Of a DNA stretch of 13,920 nt, positions 1 through 8,100 are shown in pieces (the stretch's first letter is position 1; each line of letters opens with the position of its first letter). Where the stretch lies: positions 48,680 through 62,599 of the forward strand of contig CP070641.1 in NCBI GenBank assembly GCA_020354085.1. The letters are read 5' to 3'. This DNA is from Pseudomonadota bacterium (GTDB lineage: Bacteria > Pseudomonadota > Gammaproteobacteria > Acidiferrobacterales > Sulfurifustaceae). The notes below the pieces were generated by a model. It searched no databases. It saw nothing but the letters and a program-made list of their open reading frames with translations, and was not told the DNA's origin. The position numbers and the translations under genes were made by a program.

Positions 1-701
1 AGGTCGCCATTATTACCGGCGCGACAGGCAACCTCGGCCAAGCGGTCGCGAGTACGTTTCGCCAGGCCGGCGCGCGCTGCGCGCTCGTAGCGCGCGGCGC
101 CAAGCGATTGAGCCAGCTTTATCCCGACGCGATGGTCGGAAAGGACCTGTTGGCGGTCGCCGACATCGATCTCGCGAATCCAATCGACACCGAACGACTG
201 GCTGACACCGTTGCGGCACACTTCGGCCGCATTGACGTACTGGTCAATACGGCCGGTGGCTTTGCCGGCGGCCGACCCGTGCACGCGGCGGGGCTGGACG
301 TTTGGGAGCAGATGTTTCGCATCAACCTCAATACCGCTCTGAACGCCTGCCGTGCAGTGGTACCACGCCTGCTAGCGCAGGGCTCGGGCGGTCGTATTGT
401 CAATGTCGGTGCGCGAGCCGCCCTCAGCGGGGTGGCGACCCTAGGGCCCTACTGCGCGGCCAAGAGCGCGCTATTGCGTCTTACCGAGACGCTCGCCGCG
501 GAACTCAGGGAGCACGGCATAACGGTGAACAGCGTCTTACCCGGGACCATTGATACCCCGCAGAATCGCAAGGACATGCCGGGAGCGGATTTCAGCAAGT
601 GGGTGACGCCTCAGGCGATCGCGGATGTCATCGCATTTCTTGCTTCCGATGCGGCCGGGGCTGTCAGCGGCGCCGCACTACCGGTCTACGGTCGCAGTTG
701 A
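1..701 (+). CDS. SDR-family oxidoreductase, dihydropteridine reductase-like (5' end outside window)
   Basis: This is an NAD(P)H-dependent short-chain dehydrogenase truncated by the window edge. The frame is open from position 3, and the nucleotide-binding motif TGATGNLG lies in the first codons, so only a few N-terminal residues are missing. The TTG at 108 is therefore not the start. Visible SDR landmarks are NTAGG (the NNAG equivalent), a YCAAK active-site motif (YxxxK) and a C-terminal PGTIDTP segment. The residue 13 before the active Tyr, normally the catalytic Ser, is Ala (VNVGARAAL). Three features match animal quinoid dihydropteridine reductase as I remember it: the missing Ser, the AGGFAGG stretch and DTPQNRKDMPGADFSKW. 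A pterin or similar quinonoid substrate is inferred, not shown. Stop TGA is at 699-701. No neighbouring pterin gene is visible. Confidence 0.9.
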   Translation, partial: VAIITGATGNLGQAVASTFRQAGARCALVARGAKRLSQLYPDAMVGKDLLAVADIDLANPIDTERLADTVAAHFGRIDVLVNTAGGFAGGRPVHAAGLDVWEQMFRINLNTALNACRAVVPRLLAQGSGGRIVNVGARAALSGVATLGPYCAAKSALLRLTETLAAELREHGITVNSVLPGTIDTPQNRKDMPGADFSKWVTPQAIADVIAFLASDAAGAVSGAALPVYGRS

Positions 702-911
702 CGGCCAGTATGGGTTGACTGCTCGCAGCGCGAGAGCGCCTCGTTGGGTCACGAACGATGACAAGGCTGTCAAGTGCCAAGCGCCACCGAGAAGGAGTTT
801 ATGCACACCGCATCTTCCGGGCGAAAATACCCGTGCGCGCGACAAGCTCAAACCTGCCGAACAATTGGGCAGTTTCGATACGTGATTGATTAAAAGAGAC
901 TTTCTTCGGGC

Positions 912-926
912 GATTAAAATTTAATC
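912..926. repeat. AT-rich palindrome, possible operator
   Basis: GATTAAA and TTTAATC form a perfect 7-bp inverted repeat around a single central A. The left half, GATTAAAA, also occurs in the same orientation 24 bases upstream (888-895). Such symmetry in an AT-rich intergenic stretch suggests a dimeric regulator site or a melting element, but no known consensus is matched. Confidence 0.4.
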
Positions 927-980
927 AAAGTGACATTTTGCGCCTGATTCCCGGCGCGCAACTCCCCCAAAGTCTTCCAT

Positions 981-1007
981 TAACAAATTTATCCACAGAA
1001 TTTGTTA
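981..1007. repeat. Perfect inverted repeat enclosing a consensus DnaA box (TTATCCACA)
   Basis: TAACAAATT (981-989) and AATTTGTTA (999-1007) are perfect 9-bp inverted arms separated by 9 bases. The sequence TTATCCACA at 989-997 equals the high-affinity DnaA box consensus and fills the loop. It lies about 180 bases upstream of the priA start. One box alone does not make an origin. DnaA-regulated transcription of priA is an alternative reading. Confidence 0.6.
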
Positions 1008-1177
1008 GTAACTCCTAGGGGCTTAGCGGACAGAGGGTTAGCGAAACAAGTTACTGCTGGCTTAAGCGTGTAGCCTTGATGTTTCACACGGCGCTAGCGC
1101 GCTCGACGCTAATGGTTCTGAACACAAGCACGGCCTGAAAAACCACGACCCATTTGCGAACTGGTAGAGTCGGGCGC

Positions 1178-3379
1178 ATGCGCGCAGCTCCAAGAATCGT
1201 CCAAGTCGCGCTGCCGTGCCCGCTGCACACGCTTTTTGACTACCTCAGCCCCGATTCTGCGTCCGCGCCGCCTGTGGGCGCGCGTGTGCGGGTGCCGTTC
1301 GGCGCGCGTAAGACGCTCGTCGGCGTGGTAGCGAGTCAGGCGGCGGCAAGCGCGTTACCGCCGCAGCGCCTGAAGCGGGTGGTGGCAACGCTCGACCAAG
1401 ATCCGCTGTGGTCAGCGACGTTGTTCGACTTGCTGTGTTGGGCCGCGGACTATTACCACCATCCTCTCGGCGAGGTGTTGGCCACAGCCCTGCCCGCTTG
1501 GCTGCGCCAAGGGCGACCGGCGCGACTTTCGGGCTTTGCGTTCTGGGCGCTCAACGCAACGGGTCAGGGCAATGATCCCGCAGTTCTGGTTCGTGCACCT
1601 GCCCAGCGGCGCGTGTTCACCGCGCTGCGGGCGGCGCCGGACGGTCTTTCCGAAACCGATCTGCAGGCGATCTCGCCCAACTGGCGCGCAGCGCTGCGCG
1701 CACTCCAGAGGCGCGGCTGGATCGTGAAAGAAGAGCGCGACGTTTTTGCACAGCCGAGCCCAGTGTCCAGGCCCGCACCGCCGTTAACGCCGGCACAGGC
1801 GGCCGCGGTCAGCGCAATCGGCGCGCACGCCAACAAGTATCAGGGTTTTCTGCTGCACGGGGTGACGGGGAGCGGAAAGACCGAGGTGTATCTGGCGGCT
1901 ATCGACGCCGTGTTAGCGCGCGGCGGCCAAGCGCTGGTGTTGGTCCCGGAAATCGGCCTTACGCCGCAGCTCGTTGAGCGCTTTCGCGAGCGCTTCGCGG
2001 TGTCCATTGCCGTCTTGCATTCTGGGCTTACCGATGGAGAGCGCCTGGCGGCCTGGTTGGCGGCGCGCGATGGGCGCGCGGCCGTTGTGTTGGGAACGCG
2101 CTCCGCGGTCTTTACGCCTTTCAAACGGCTGGGGCTAATGGTCGTCGATGAAGAGCACGATGGCTCCTATAAGCAACAGGAGGGTTTTCGCTACTCGGCG
2201 CGCGACGTGGCGGTGATGCGGGCCGCCCGCGAGTCCATTCCTGTTGTTCTTGGCAGTGCCACCCCCTCGCTCGAAAGCCTGAAAAACGCCCGCGACGGGG
2301 CCTATCAGCTGCTGGAACTTCCCGATCGTACCGGCGGCGCCGGCATGCCAGACGTGGCGCTTATCGACCTACGGCAGCACGCCGTGGACGATGGCCTGAC
2401 GCATCCGCTGCGCATGGCGATCGCCGATTGTCTGGCACGCGGGGAGCAGAGCCTGTTGTTCCTCAATCGGCGCGGCTTTGCGCCTGCCTGGATGTGTCAC
2501 GACTGCGGTTGGGTGGCGAATTGCGAGCGCTGCGATGCGCGCTTGACCTATCACCAGCGGCGCAAGCTGCTCATCTGCCATCACTGCGGCCATGAGGAGC
2601 CGACCGTGACGACCTGTCCGCAGTGTGCTGACGGGGCGCCCAAGGCATTAGGCGAAGGTACGGAACGCATCGAGCAGGCAATCGCTCGACTGTTTCCCAA
2701 GGTGCGCATCGCGCGCCTTGACCGTGATGCCACGCGCGCCAAGGGTGCCCTGGAGGAAACCCTGCGTCGTGTGCGCGCCGGGGAAGCCGACATCCTGATC
2801 GGCACGCAGATGCTGTCCAAGGGACACGACTTCCCGAATGTAACCTTGGTGGGGGTGATCAACGCCGATCAGGGTCTGTATAGCGGCGACTTCCGCGCCG
2901 AGGAAAAACTGATGCAGCAGATTCTCCAGGTCGCTGGGCGCGCTGGCCGGGCGGACAAGCTAGGACGCGTCCTGCTCCAGACCTGGCATCCAGATCATCC
3001 TCTGTTCGCGGCGCTGCGGCGCCACGACTTCAACGGCTTTGCGGACTACCTGTTGAGCGAACGATCCAGCGCGAGTTACCCGCCATATGTCCATCTGGCG
3101 CTACTGCGCGCCGAATCACCCAGAGCAGGCGCGGCAGTCGCATTCCTCGCACACGCTCACCGGCTGGCAGCTTCACCCGCAGGTGTCGAGCTTATGGATC
3201 CCGTGCCAGCGCCCATGGAGCGGAGACAAGGGCGTTGGCGTGCCCAACTTTTGGTCCAGGCCGAACACCGCAAGCCACTGCATGCGTTTCTCGACCGTTG
3301 GGTGCAGGCGCTCGCCGCATCGAAGGAGGCGAAGCGCGTGCGCTGGTCGCTCGACGTCGATCCGATCGATCTCTATTGA
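1178..3379 (+). CDS. priA: Primosomal protein N', replication-restart helicase PriA
   Basis: PriA is a 3'-to-5' superfamily 2 DNA helicase that recognises stalled forks and reloads DnaB through PriB/DnaT or PriC. The N-terminal 3'-DNA-binding domain begins with IVQVALPCPLHTLFDYL. Walker A GVTGSGKT is near residue 228, DEEH (motif II) near 322, and GSATPS (motif III) near 360. The zinc region, residues about 440-482, keeps all eight Cys as CHDC, CERC, CHHC and CPQC. NRRGFAP, IGTQMLSKGHDFP and QVAGRAGR complete the helicase motifs. I chose ATG 1178 because GGTAGAG sits 8 bases upstream and the family's N-terminal motif follows closely; an in-frame TTG at 1154 would add eight residues. The length, 733 residues, is close to the E. 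coli protein (732). TGA at 3377-3379 abuts the stop of the convergent oxygenase gene. Confidence 0.97.
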   Translation: MRAAPRIVQVALPCPLHTLFDYLSPDSASAPPVGARVRVPFGARKTLVGVVASQAAASALPPQRLKRVVATLDQDPLWSATLFDLLCWAADYYHHPLGEVLATALPAWLRQGRPARLSGFAFWALNATGQGNDPAVLVRAPAQRRVFTALRAAPDGLSETDLQAISPNWRAALRALQRRGWIVKEERDVFAQPSPVSRPAPPLTPAQAAAVSAIGAHANKYQGFLLHGVTGSGKTEVYLAAIDAVLARGGQALVLVPEIGLTPQLVERFRERFAVSIAVLHSGLTDGERLAAWLAARDGRAAVVLGTRSAVFTPFKRLGLMVVDEEHDGSYKQQEGFRYSARDVAVMRAARESIPVVLGSATPSLESLKNARDGAYQLLELPDRTGGAGMPDVALIDLRQHAVDDGLTHPLRMAIADCLARGEQSLLFLNRRGFAPAWMCHDCGWVANCERCDARLTYHQRRKLLICHHCGHEEPTVTTCPQCADGAPKALGEGTERIEQAIARLFPKVRIARLDRDATRAKGALEETLRRVRAGEADILIGTQMLSKGHDFPNVTLVGVINADQGLYSGDFRAEEKLMQQILQVAGRAGRADKLGRVLLQTWHPDHPLFAALRRHDFNGFADYLLSERSSASYPPYVHLALLRAESPRAGAAVAFLAHAHRLAASPAGVELMDPVPAPMERRQGRWRAQLLVQAEHRKPLHAFLDRWVQALAASKEAKRVRWSLDVDPIDLY

Positions 3380-4021
3380 CTACGCGCACGTACGAAACCA
3401 GCCGGTAAGCGACAACCGCTCGCGCCGAGTCGGCAAGACCTCGTGCCATATCCGGTCGCTCAGAAAGCAAGCGAGTGTGCCGGCCTGAGGGACGACGTCG
3501 TGCACGGTCTCGCCGCCATCGGTTTCAAGATACAAGCGAAGCATCCCGCCATCGCTTGGCTGCCAGTCGGCGTTCAAGTAAAGGATGCAGGACACGGCGC
3601 GCCGCGTGTCGGCCCGGAATCGATCCAGGTGTTTCTGGTAGTAGGCACCTGGCGCGTAGCGTGTGTAGTGGCACTCAAAATCATGCAGTCCCATGTAGAG
3701 TGTTCGATTGATCGCTTGGCGCAACGCCTCCATGCGCGCAAGAAATAGCTCCTGCACGCCGGAATATGGTGGCTCCAACCAAAGAATCTGATCGTTGCGA
3801 ACCAATTCACGTGCCTTTCGATCCTTACCGACGGTCGCCAGGCGGAAGCAGCCGGTTTGCCATTGCTCAAGCGCTTCCGTGCGCAACGCCGTGACGTCGT
3901 CGAGCAAGAAATAATCTTCGACCACGCACCAGCCAATGGCGGCCAGCCGCAGGGCGATCGCTTCATCGACGGCATCGCGAGGAAAGATTTCCCTGCTGGT
4001 CATCGGCGCTTGCATGAGCAT
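3380..4021 (-). CDS. PHD/EGLN-type 2-oxoglutarate-Fe(II) prolyl hydroxylase-like protein
   Basis: This 213-residue protein is a 2-oxoglutarate and Fe(II)-dependent dioxygenase with the double-stranded beta-helix fold. The iron triad is H131-x-D133 (YYQKHLDRF) and H193, and R202 is the expected 2-oxoglutarate carboxylate ligand. The H-to-R spacing of nine and the motifs YLNADW, GGMLRLY, LSDRIWHEV and RLSLTGWFR match human PHD2 and bacterial PPHD as I remember them. Pseudomonas PPHD hydroxylates a prolyl residue of elongation factor Tu, so EF-Tu is the best guess for substrate. It follows the DUF457 gene by two bases, so both probably share a transcript. No good Shine-Dalgarno is visible, and ATG codons at 4015 and 4003 are alternative starts. 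Its TAG stop directly abuts the priA stop. Confidence 0.85.
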   Translation of the reverse strand: MLMQAPMTSREIFPRDAVDEAIALRLAAIGWCVVEDYFLLDDVTALRTEALEQWQTGCFRLATVGKDRKARELVRNDQILWLEPPYSGVQELFLARMEALRQAINRTLYMGLHDFECHYTRYAPGAYYQKHLDRFRADTRRAVSCILYLNADWQPSDGGMLRLYLETDGGETVHDVVPQAGTLACFLSDRIWHEVLPTRRERLSLTGWFRTCA

Positions 4022-4023
4022 GA

Positions 4024-5100
4024 TTAGAGGTGCTGCACGCGGTCGCGTGCCTCGTCATTGCCTTCGCCGAGCAGGCGGTATACCTCCCAGGCGCCATCAC
4101 TCGCCGCGCGGCAGGCGCCGTAACGAAACGGCATATTGCGGCCGAAAAGCGCAAAGCGCAGATCGTTGAACCACACACAAGTACGGGCGGATTCCTGGTC
4201 GATGCGATAGACCGCCGGATAGAGCGCGAAGCGGCGAAAGCGCGCGAACATTTCTGAGTGCCACACTTCGCTCGCCAGATCGACTTCCATGGGGCTGCGA
4301 CCGAAGCGTGGAACTTCTTTCCAGAGCAGGGCATCCGTCGGCCGGTAGGCCGAGGCGATACGCGTGAACCAAAACGCATCATCCGCCGGCGGCGCTGGGG
4401 TCTGGGACCGCGTGAGACTCACATAGGCGAGGCGATACTGCTGTGGCTCGCTTACCACGATCATCCAATGAAACGGCGAGAATGGCTGTGGAACCGCCGA
4501 GACCTCGACCGCGGTTAGACCTTGCGCCGCGAGGTAACGCTCGCCGATGCCGATGGCGCGCTGATGCATGAGCCCCTGAAAGCCGACGTAAGCTGCGAGC
4601 ACAGCAAGGGCGATAAGTGCCGGCCGGCGCGACAGCTTCCAAAAGGCGGAAGCGATGAGACCAGCCGCGAGGATAGCGGTGAAGTACGGGTCGATGATGA
4701 AGGTGGTTGGAATCTGCAATCGCCAATCAGACAGCGGCGCGAACACCATGGTGCCGAAGGCAGTAACAACATCCCCCACGATGTGGATGCCGATGCCGAT
4801 CGCACAGATTCCGACGAACTCACGCCAACGATGCTGACCGCGAAAGAACGCAAAAAACAACCACGCCAGTATCGCCGCCCACAACGGCAGCATGATGACG
4901 GAATGGGTAATGCCGCGATGCGTGGTGAGATAAAGCAGCGGATCGATGAAGCGCACGATGAAATCCGAATCCGGAAACGCCGCCGCCCAGAAGCCCACCC
5001 ACATGCGCGCACGGCGCGTAAGTGCCCCGGGCGCGGGCTGATTCGCGCCCGTCGCGCGTGCCGCCAGCGCCCCGGAGAGGGCATGCGTTAAGGTATCCAC
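4024..5100 (-). CDS. Membrane-bound metal-dependent hydrolase, DUF457 (YdjM/YbcI-like)
   Basis: This is a 358-residue member of the DUF457 family of inner-membrane putative metal-dependent hydrolases, whose substrate is unknown. It starts with the family signature MDTLTHALSG, using GTG at 5100, and this fixes the start. Candidate metal ligands are H6, D44 and D46 in FPDSDF, H61 and H66 in HRGITHS, and H106/D110 in IGIHIVGD. Hydrophobic segments lie near residues 68-86, 95-112, 138-155 and 160-178. A soluble C-terminal domain of about 170 residues follows and probably faces the periplasm. The gene starts 27 bases after the RND pump stop and ends 2 bases before the oxygenase start, so it is likely in the same transcript. 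No clear ribosome binding site is visible. Some family members (E. coli YdjM) are under LexA control; no LexA box is evident here. Confidence 0.85.
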   Translation of the reverse strand: MDTLTHALSGALAARATGANQPAPGALTRRARMWVGFWAAAFPDSDFIVRFIDPLLYLTTHRGITHSVIMLPLWAAILAWLFFAFFRGQHRWREFVGICAIGIGIHIVGDVVTAFGTMVFAPLSDWRLQIPTTFIIDPYFTAILAAGLIASAFWKLSRRPALIALAVLAAYVGFQGLMHQRAIGIGERYLAAQGLTAVEVSAVPQPFSPFHWMIVVSEPQQYRLAYVSLTRSQTPAPPADDAFWFTRIASAYRPTDALLWKEVPRFGRSPMEVDLASEVWHSEMFARFRRFALYPAVYRIDQESARTCVWFNDLRFALFGRNMPFRYGACRAASDGAWEVYRLLGEGNDEARDRVQHL

Positions 5101-5127
5101 GAGAAAAGTCTAACAGGCCGACTAGCC

Positions 5128-8100
5128 TTACGTGGCTTGCCGTCGTGCGTAGCTGAAATACAGTATCGGAATGACGAACAGCGTCAGCACCGTTGAGGCG
5201 AAGGTGCCAAAGATTAGTGACACCGCCAACCCGCCGAACACCGGATCGAAGGCCATGATGGCGGTGCCAAGAATAATGGCGAAGGCGGTCAGCAGTATCG
5301 GCCTAAGGCGTGTCACGCCGGCCTGCAATACCGCCTCATCGAGCGCGTGCCCGGCGCGCCGGTACTCCAGGATGAAGTCGATGAGCAGCAGCGAATTGCG
5401 CACCACGATGCCGGCCAGCGCGATCACGCCGATCATCGAGGTCGCGGTGAAGTATTGCCCCATGACCGCATGGCCCGGCAACACCCCAACGACCGTCAAA
5501 GGAATCGCGCCCATAACGATGAACGGCGTCATGAACGAGCGATAGTAGCCGACTAGCACCAAATAGATCAGCACGATCGCCACGCCAAACGCCGCGCCCA
5601 AGTCACGGAACACGTCGAGCGTGAGGCGCATCTCCCCGTCCCAGCGCAGCGCGTAGCTCCCGCCGTTCTCGGGGTCGCCCATGAAATACTGGGTCAAACG
5701 CGTGCCGGATGGCAGCGGGTTCGCGGCGAGATAGCGCCACATCCTGAGCACGGCGTACACCTGGCTGGTGGTGGCGAGCTCGCCGCTGACGTATACCACC
5801 GGAAACTGGTCTTTGTGCAGGATCGGTTTGGGCGCGGTCACGCGTACGACGCGCGCGATGCTGGTAAGCGGTACCTGGCGGCCCTGGGCATTGGTGAAGA
5901 ACACATGCTCGACATCCTTTGGTCCGCTGCGCAGCACCCCGGGGATGCGAAAGCGGATCGCCACAGGCTCCTTTTCCTCGACGATGTGCACCGCGCCGAC
6001 GTCGAGGCCAGCTAAGAAGGCGCGCAGTGTCTCGGCAACGCGCGCGGGCGGGATGCCGGCCAGCATCGCCTTCTCACGGTCGACTACGATGTCATAGCGC
6101 ACTTGATCGTCCGTGACCGTATCGTCGATATCGACGACATCGTTGGTCTGCGCAAAGACCTGCGTGCGCAGTTCCTTGGCGAGCTTGCGTAGTTGCTCGT
6201 AGTCCGGTCCATAGAGTTCCGCCAGGATGGTGGCGCGCACCGGCGGCCCGGGTGGGTCTTCGACCACCTTAATGTTCGCCCCCGTCGTCTTGGCCAGCTC
6301 AGCGAGCGGCGCGCGCAGACCCAAGGCGATGTCGACCGACGAGGTCCAGCGCTGCGTCTTGTTGCGCAGGTTCACGCGCACGTCGGCGACGTGCGGGCCG
6401 GCGCGCAGACCCGCCCCGCGCAGCAAACCGTTGAAATCGACCACGCCGGATTCGCCAACGGTGGTTTCATAGGTCTCGACGTGCGCGTGGCTGCGCACGA
6501 TATCGCCCACCAGCCGCGCGATGCGATCGGTCTCTTCGAGCGCCGTACCCTCCGGCATGTCGATGGTGATGTTGAAGGTATTGGTGTTGTTCTTGGGCAG
6601 CATCTTGAACTGCACCAGGCTCAAAGCCGGTAGTACCATCACCGCCAGCATCAAGCCGAGCACGCCTAGAAAGAATCCCCACCGGGTTGCGCGGCTCGCG
6701 AGCAGGCGTCGCATCATCGGCGTATAGGCCCGCTCCAAGCGGCCTTCGGCGTGGTGTTCCGCGCCCTCGTGGCCCTTGACCTTGAGAAAGCGCCGCGCCG
6801 CCCACGGCGCCACCGTGTAGGCGATGGCGAGTGAGGTGATCATGGCGACCGCCACGTTGAACGGAATCGGCGCCATATATGGTCCCATCATGCCCGTGAC
6901 CCAGAACATCGGCAGAAAGGCGAGGATCACGGTAAGGGTAGCGAGATTGGTGGGCCGGCCGATTTCGTTGACTGCCAACACCGCGTGCTTGAGGCGATCC
7001 ACGCCTTTGCGGGTGTAGTGGCGAAAGATGTTCTCGATCACCACGATCGAGTCGTCGACCAAAAGCCCCAACGACAGAATGAGCGCAAACAGCGTGATGC
7101 GATTGATGCTCTGGCCGGCGATGAGACCCACCGCAAGAGTGACGAAAAGGATCAAGGGAATCGTGACCGTGACGATCGAGGCTGCGCGCCAGCCGAGGAA
7201 CACAATTAGCAGCAACACCACCGTGCCGATCGCGATCGCCAGGTGTTCCATCAAGATATTGACCGCATCGTTGGCCTTGGCGCCGTCGTTACGGGTGATG
7301 TTTACCGCCACGCCCGCCGGTATCGTGGTTGCCCGTACTCGCTCAAGCGCGATTAGCACATTTTCTGCGACGGTCACTGCATTGGCCCCGGCACGCTTGG
7401 CGATGGCGATGGTGACGGCCGGTAGCTCGTAATCCGGCGGCAACTCGCCCGCATAAGCCGGCCCATAGCCGATGCGCTGCACGCGCTCGACTTCGCCCGC
7501 GCCGTCGACGATGCGCGCGACATTCTTGAGATATACCGGTCGATGCGCGGCCAGCGCCACGACGAGGTCGCCGACGTCATCAGCGTTCCTGAGTGCACCG
7601 CCGGCTTGCACCGTCGCAACCTTGTTGTCGCGAATGAACGCGCCCGACGGGATGTCGACATTGGTGGCCTCGACCACCGTCTTGATGTCGGCGAGCGTGA
7701 CGTTGTAGTGGCGCATGCGCTCGAGGTCGAGATAGACATTGATTTTGCGCGGCTCGCCGCCGTGCACGAACGATACGGCTGTGTCCTCGACCCGGCGCAG
7801 CTGCTCGAGCACGTCGTTGGCGATGCGACGCAGTTCGCAGGGGTCTCGTTCTGCGCATGACAGCGATACAGTCAGGATCGGCACGTCGTCGACGTCGACC
7901 GGTTTGATGAGTGGTTGCCGCGCGCCGGCCGGGATGCGGTCGACGTTGCTCATGATGCGGTCGTAGAGTTTGAGCAAGGAGTCTTCCTTGTCCTGGCCGA
8001 CCCTGAACTGCACCGTCACCACACCGAGCGAATCGGTGGCCATGCCGTAGGTGTGATCGATGCCGGCCATGCCCTGAAGGATCGCCTCAAGGGGCTTCAC

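Larger units (their letters stand above)
702..1177. other. Intergenic region upstream of priA with AT-rich core
   Basis: No convincing gene lies in these 476 bases. From the SDR side there is a weak 5-bp hairpin (722-726 with 730-734) that could slow transcription after the SDR stop. Next comes a 30-codon open frame (801-893) preceded by AAGGAG, too short to call. An AT-rich stretch around 880-1010 follows, with the direct repeat GATTAAAA (888-895 and 912-919), a palindrome (912-926) and a DnaA box in a hairpin (981-1007). A perfect 10-bp palindrome GCGCTAGCGC is at 1091-1100. TAAAAT at 915-920 resembles a -10 element but no matching -35 is at the right distance. The priA promoter must be in this gap, but I cannot place it. 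Confidence 0.7.

Noticed and set aside
625..885. Plus-strand frame overlapping the SDR 3' end and running into the gap
   Set aside because: It overlaps a real gene by 77 bases, has low-complexity content and no good ribosome binding site.
880..1010. Full chromosomal origin
   Set aside because: Only one consensus DnaA box is present, with no dnaA, dnaN, mnmG or parAB nearby. The evidence supports a single site only.
4515..5091. Long frames on both strands overlapping the DUF457 gene
   Set aside because: The DUF457 frame has family motifs and hydrophobic helices. The others are rich in Arg, Pro and Ser without motifs.
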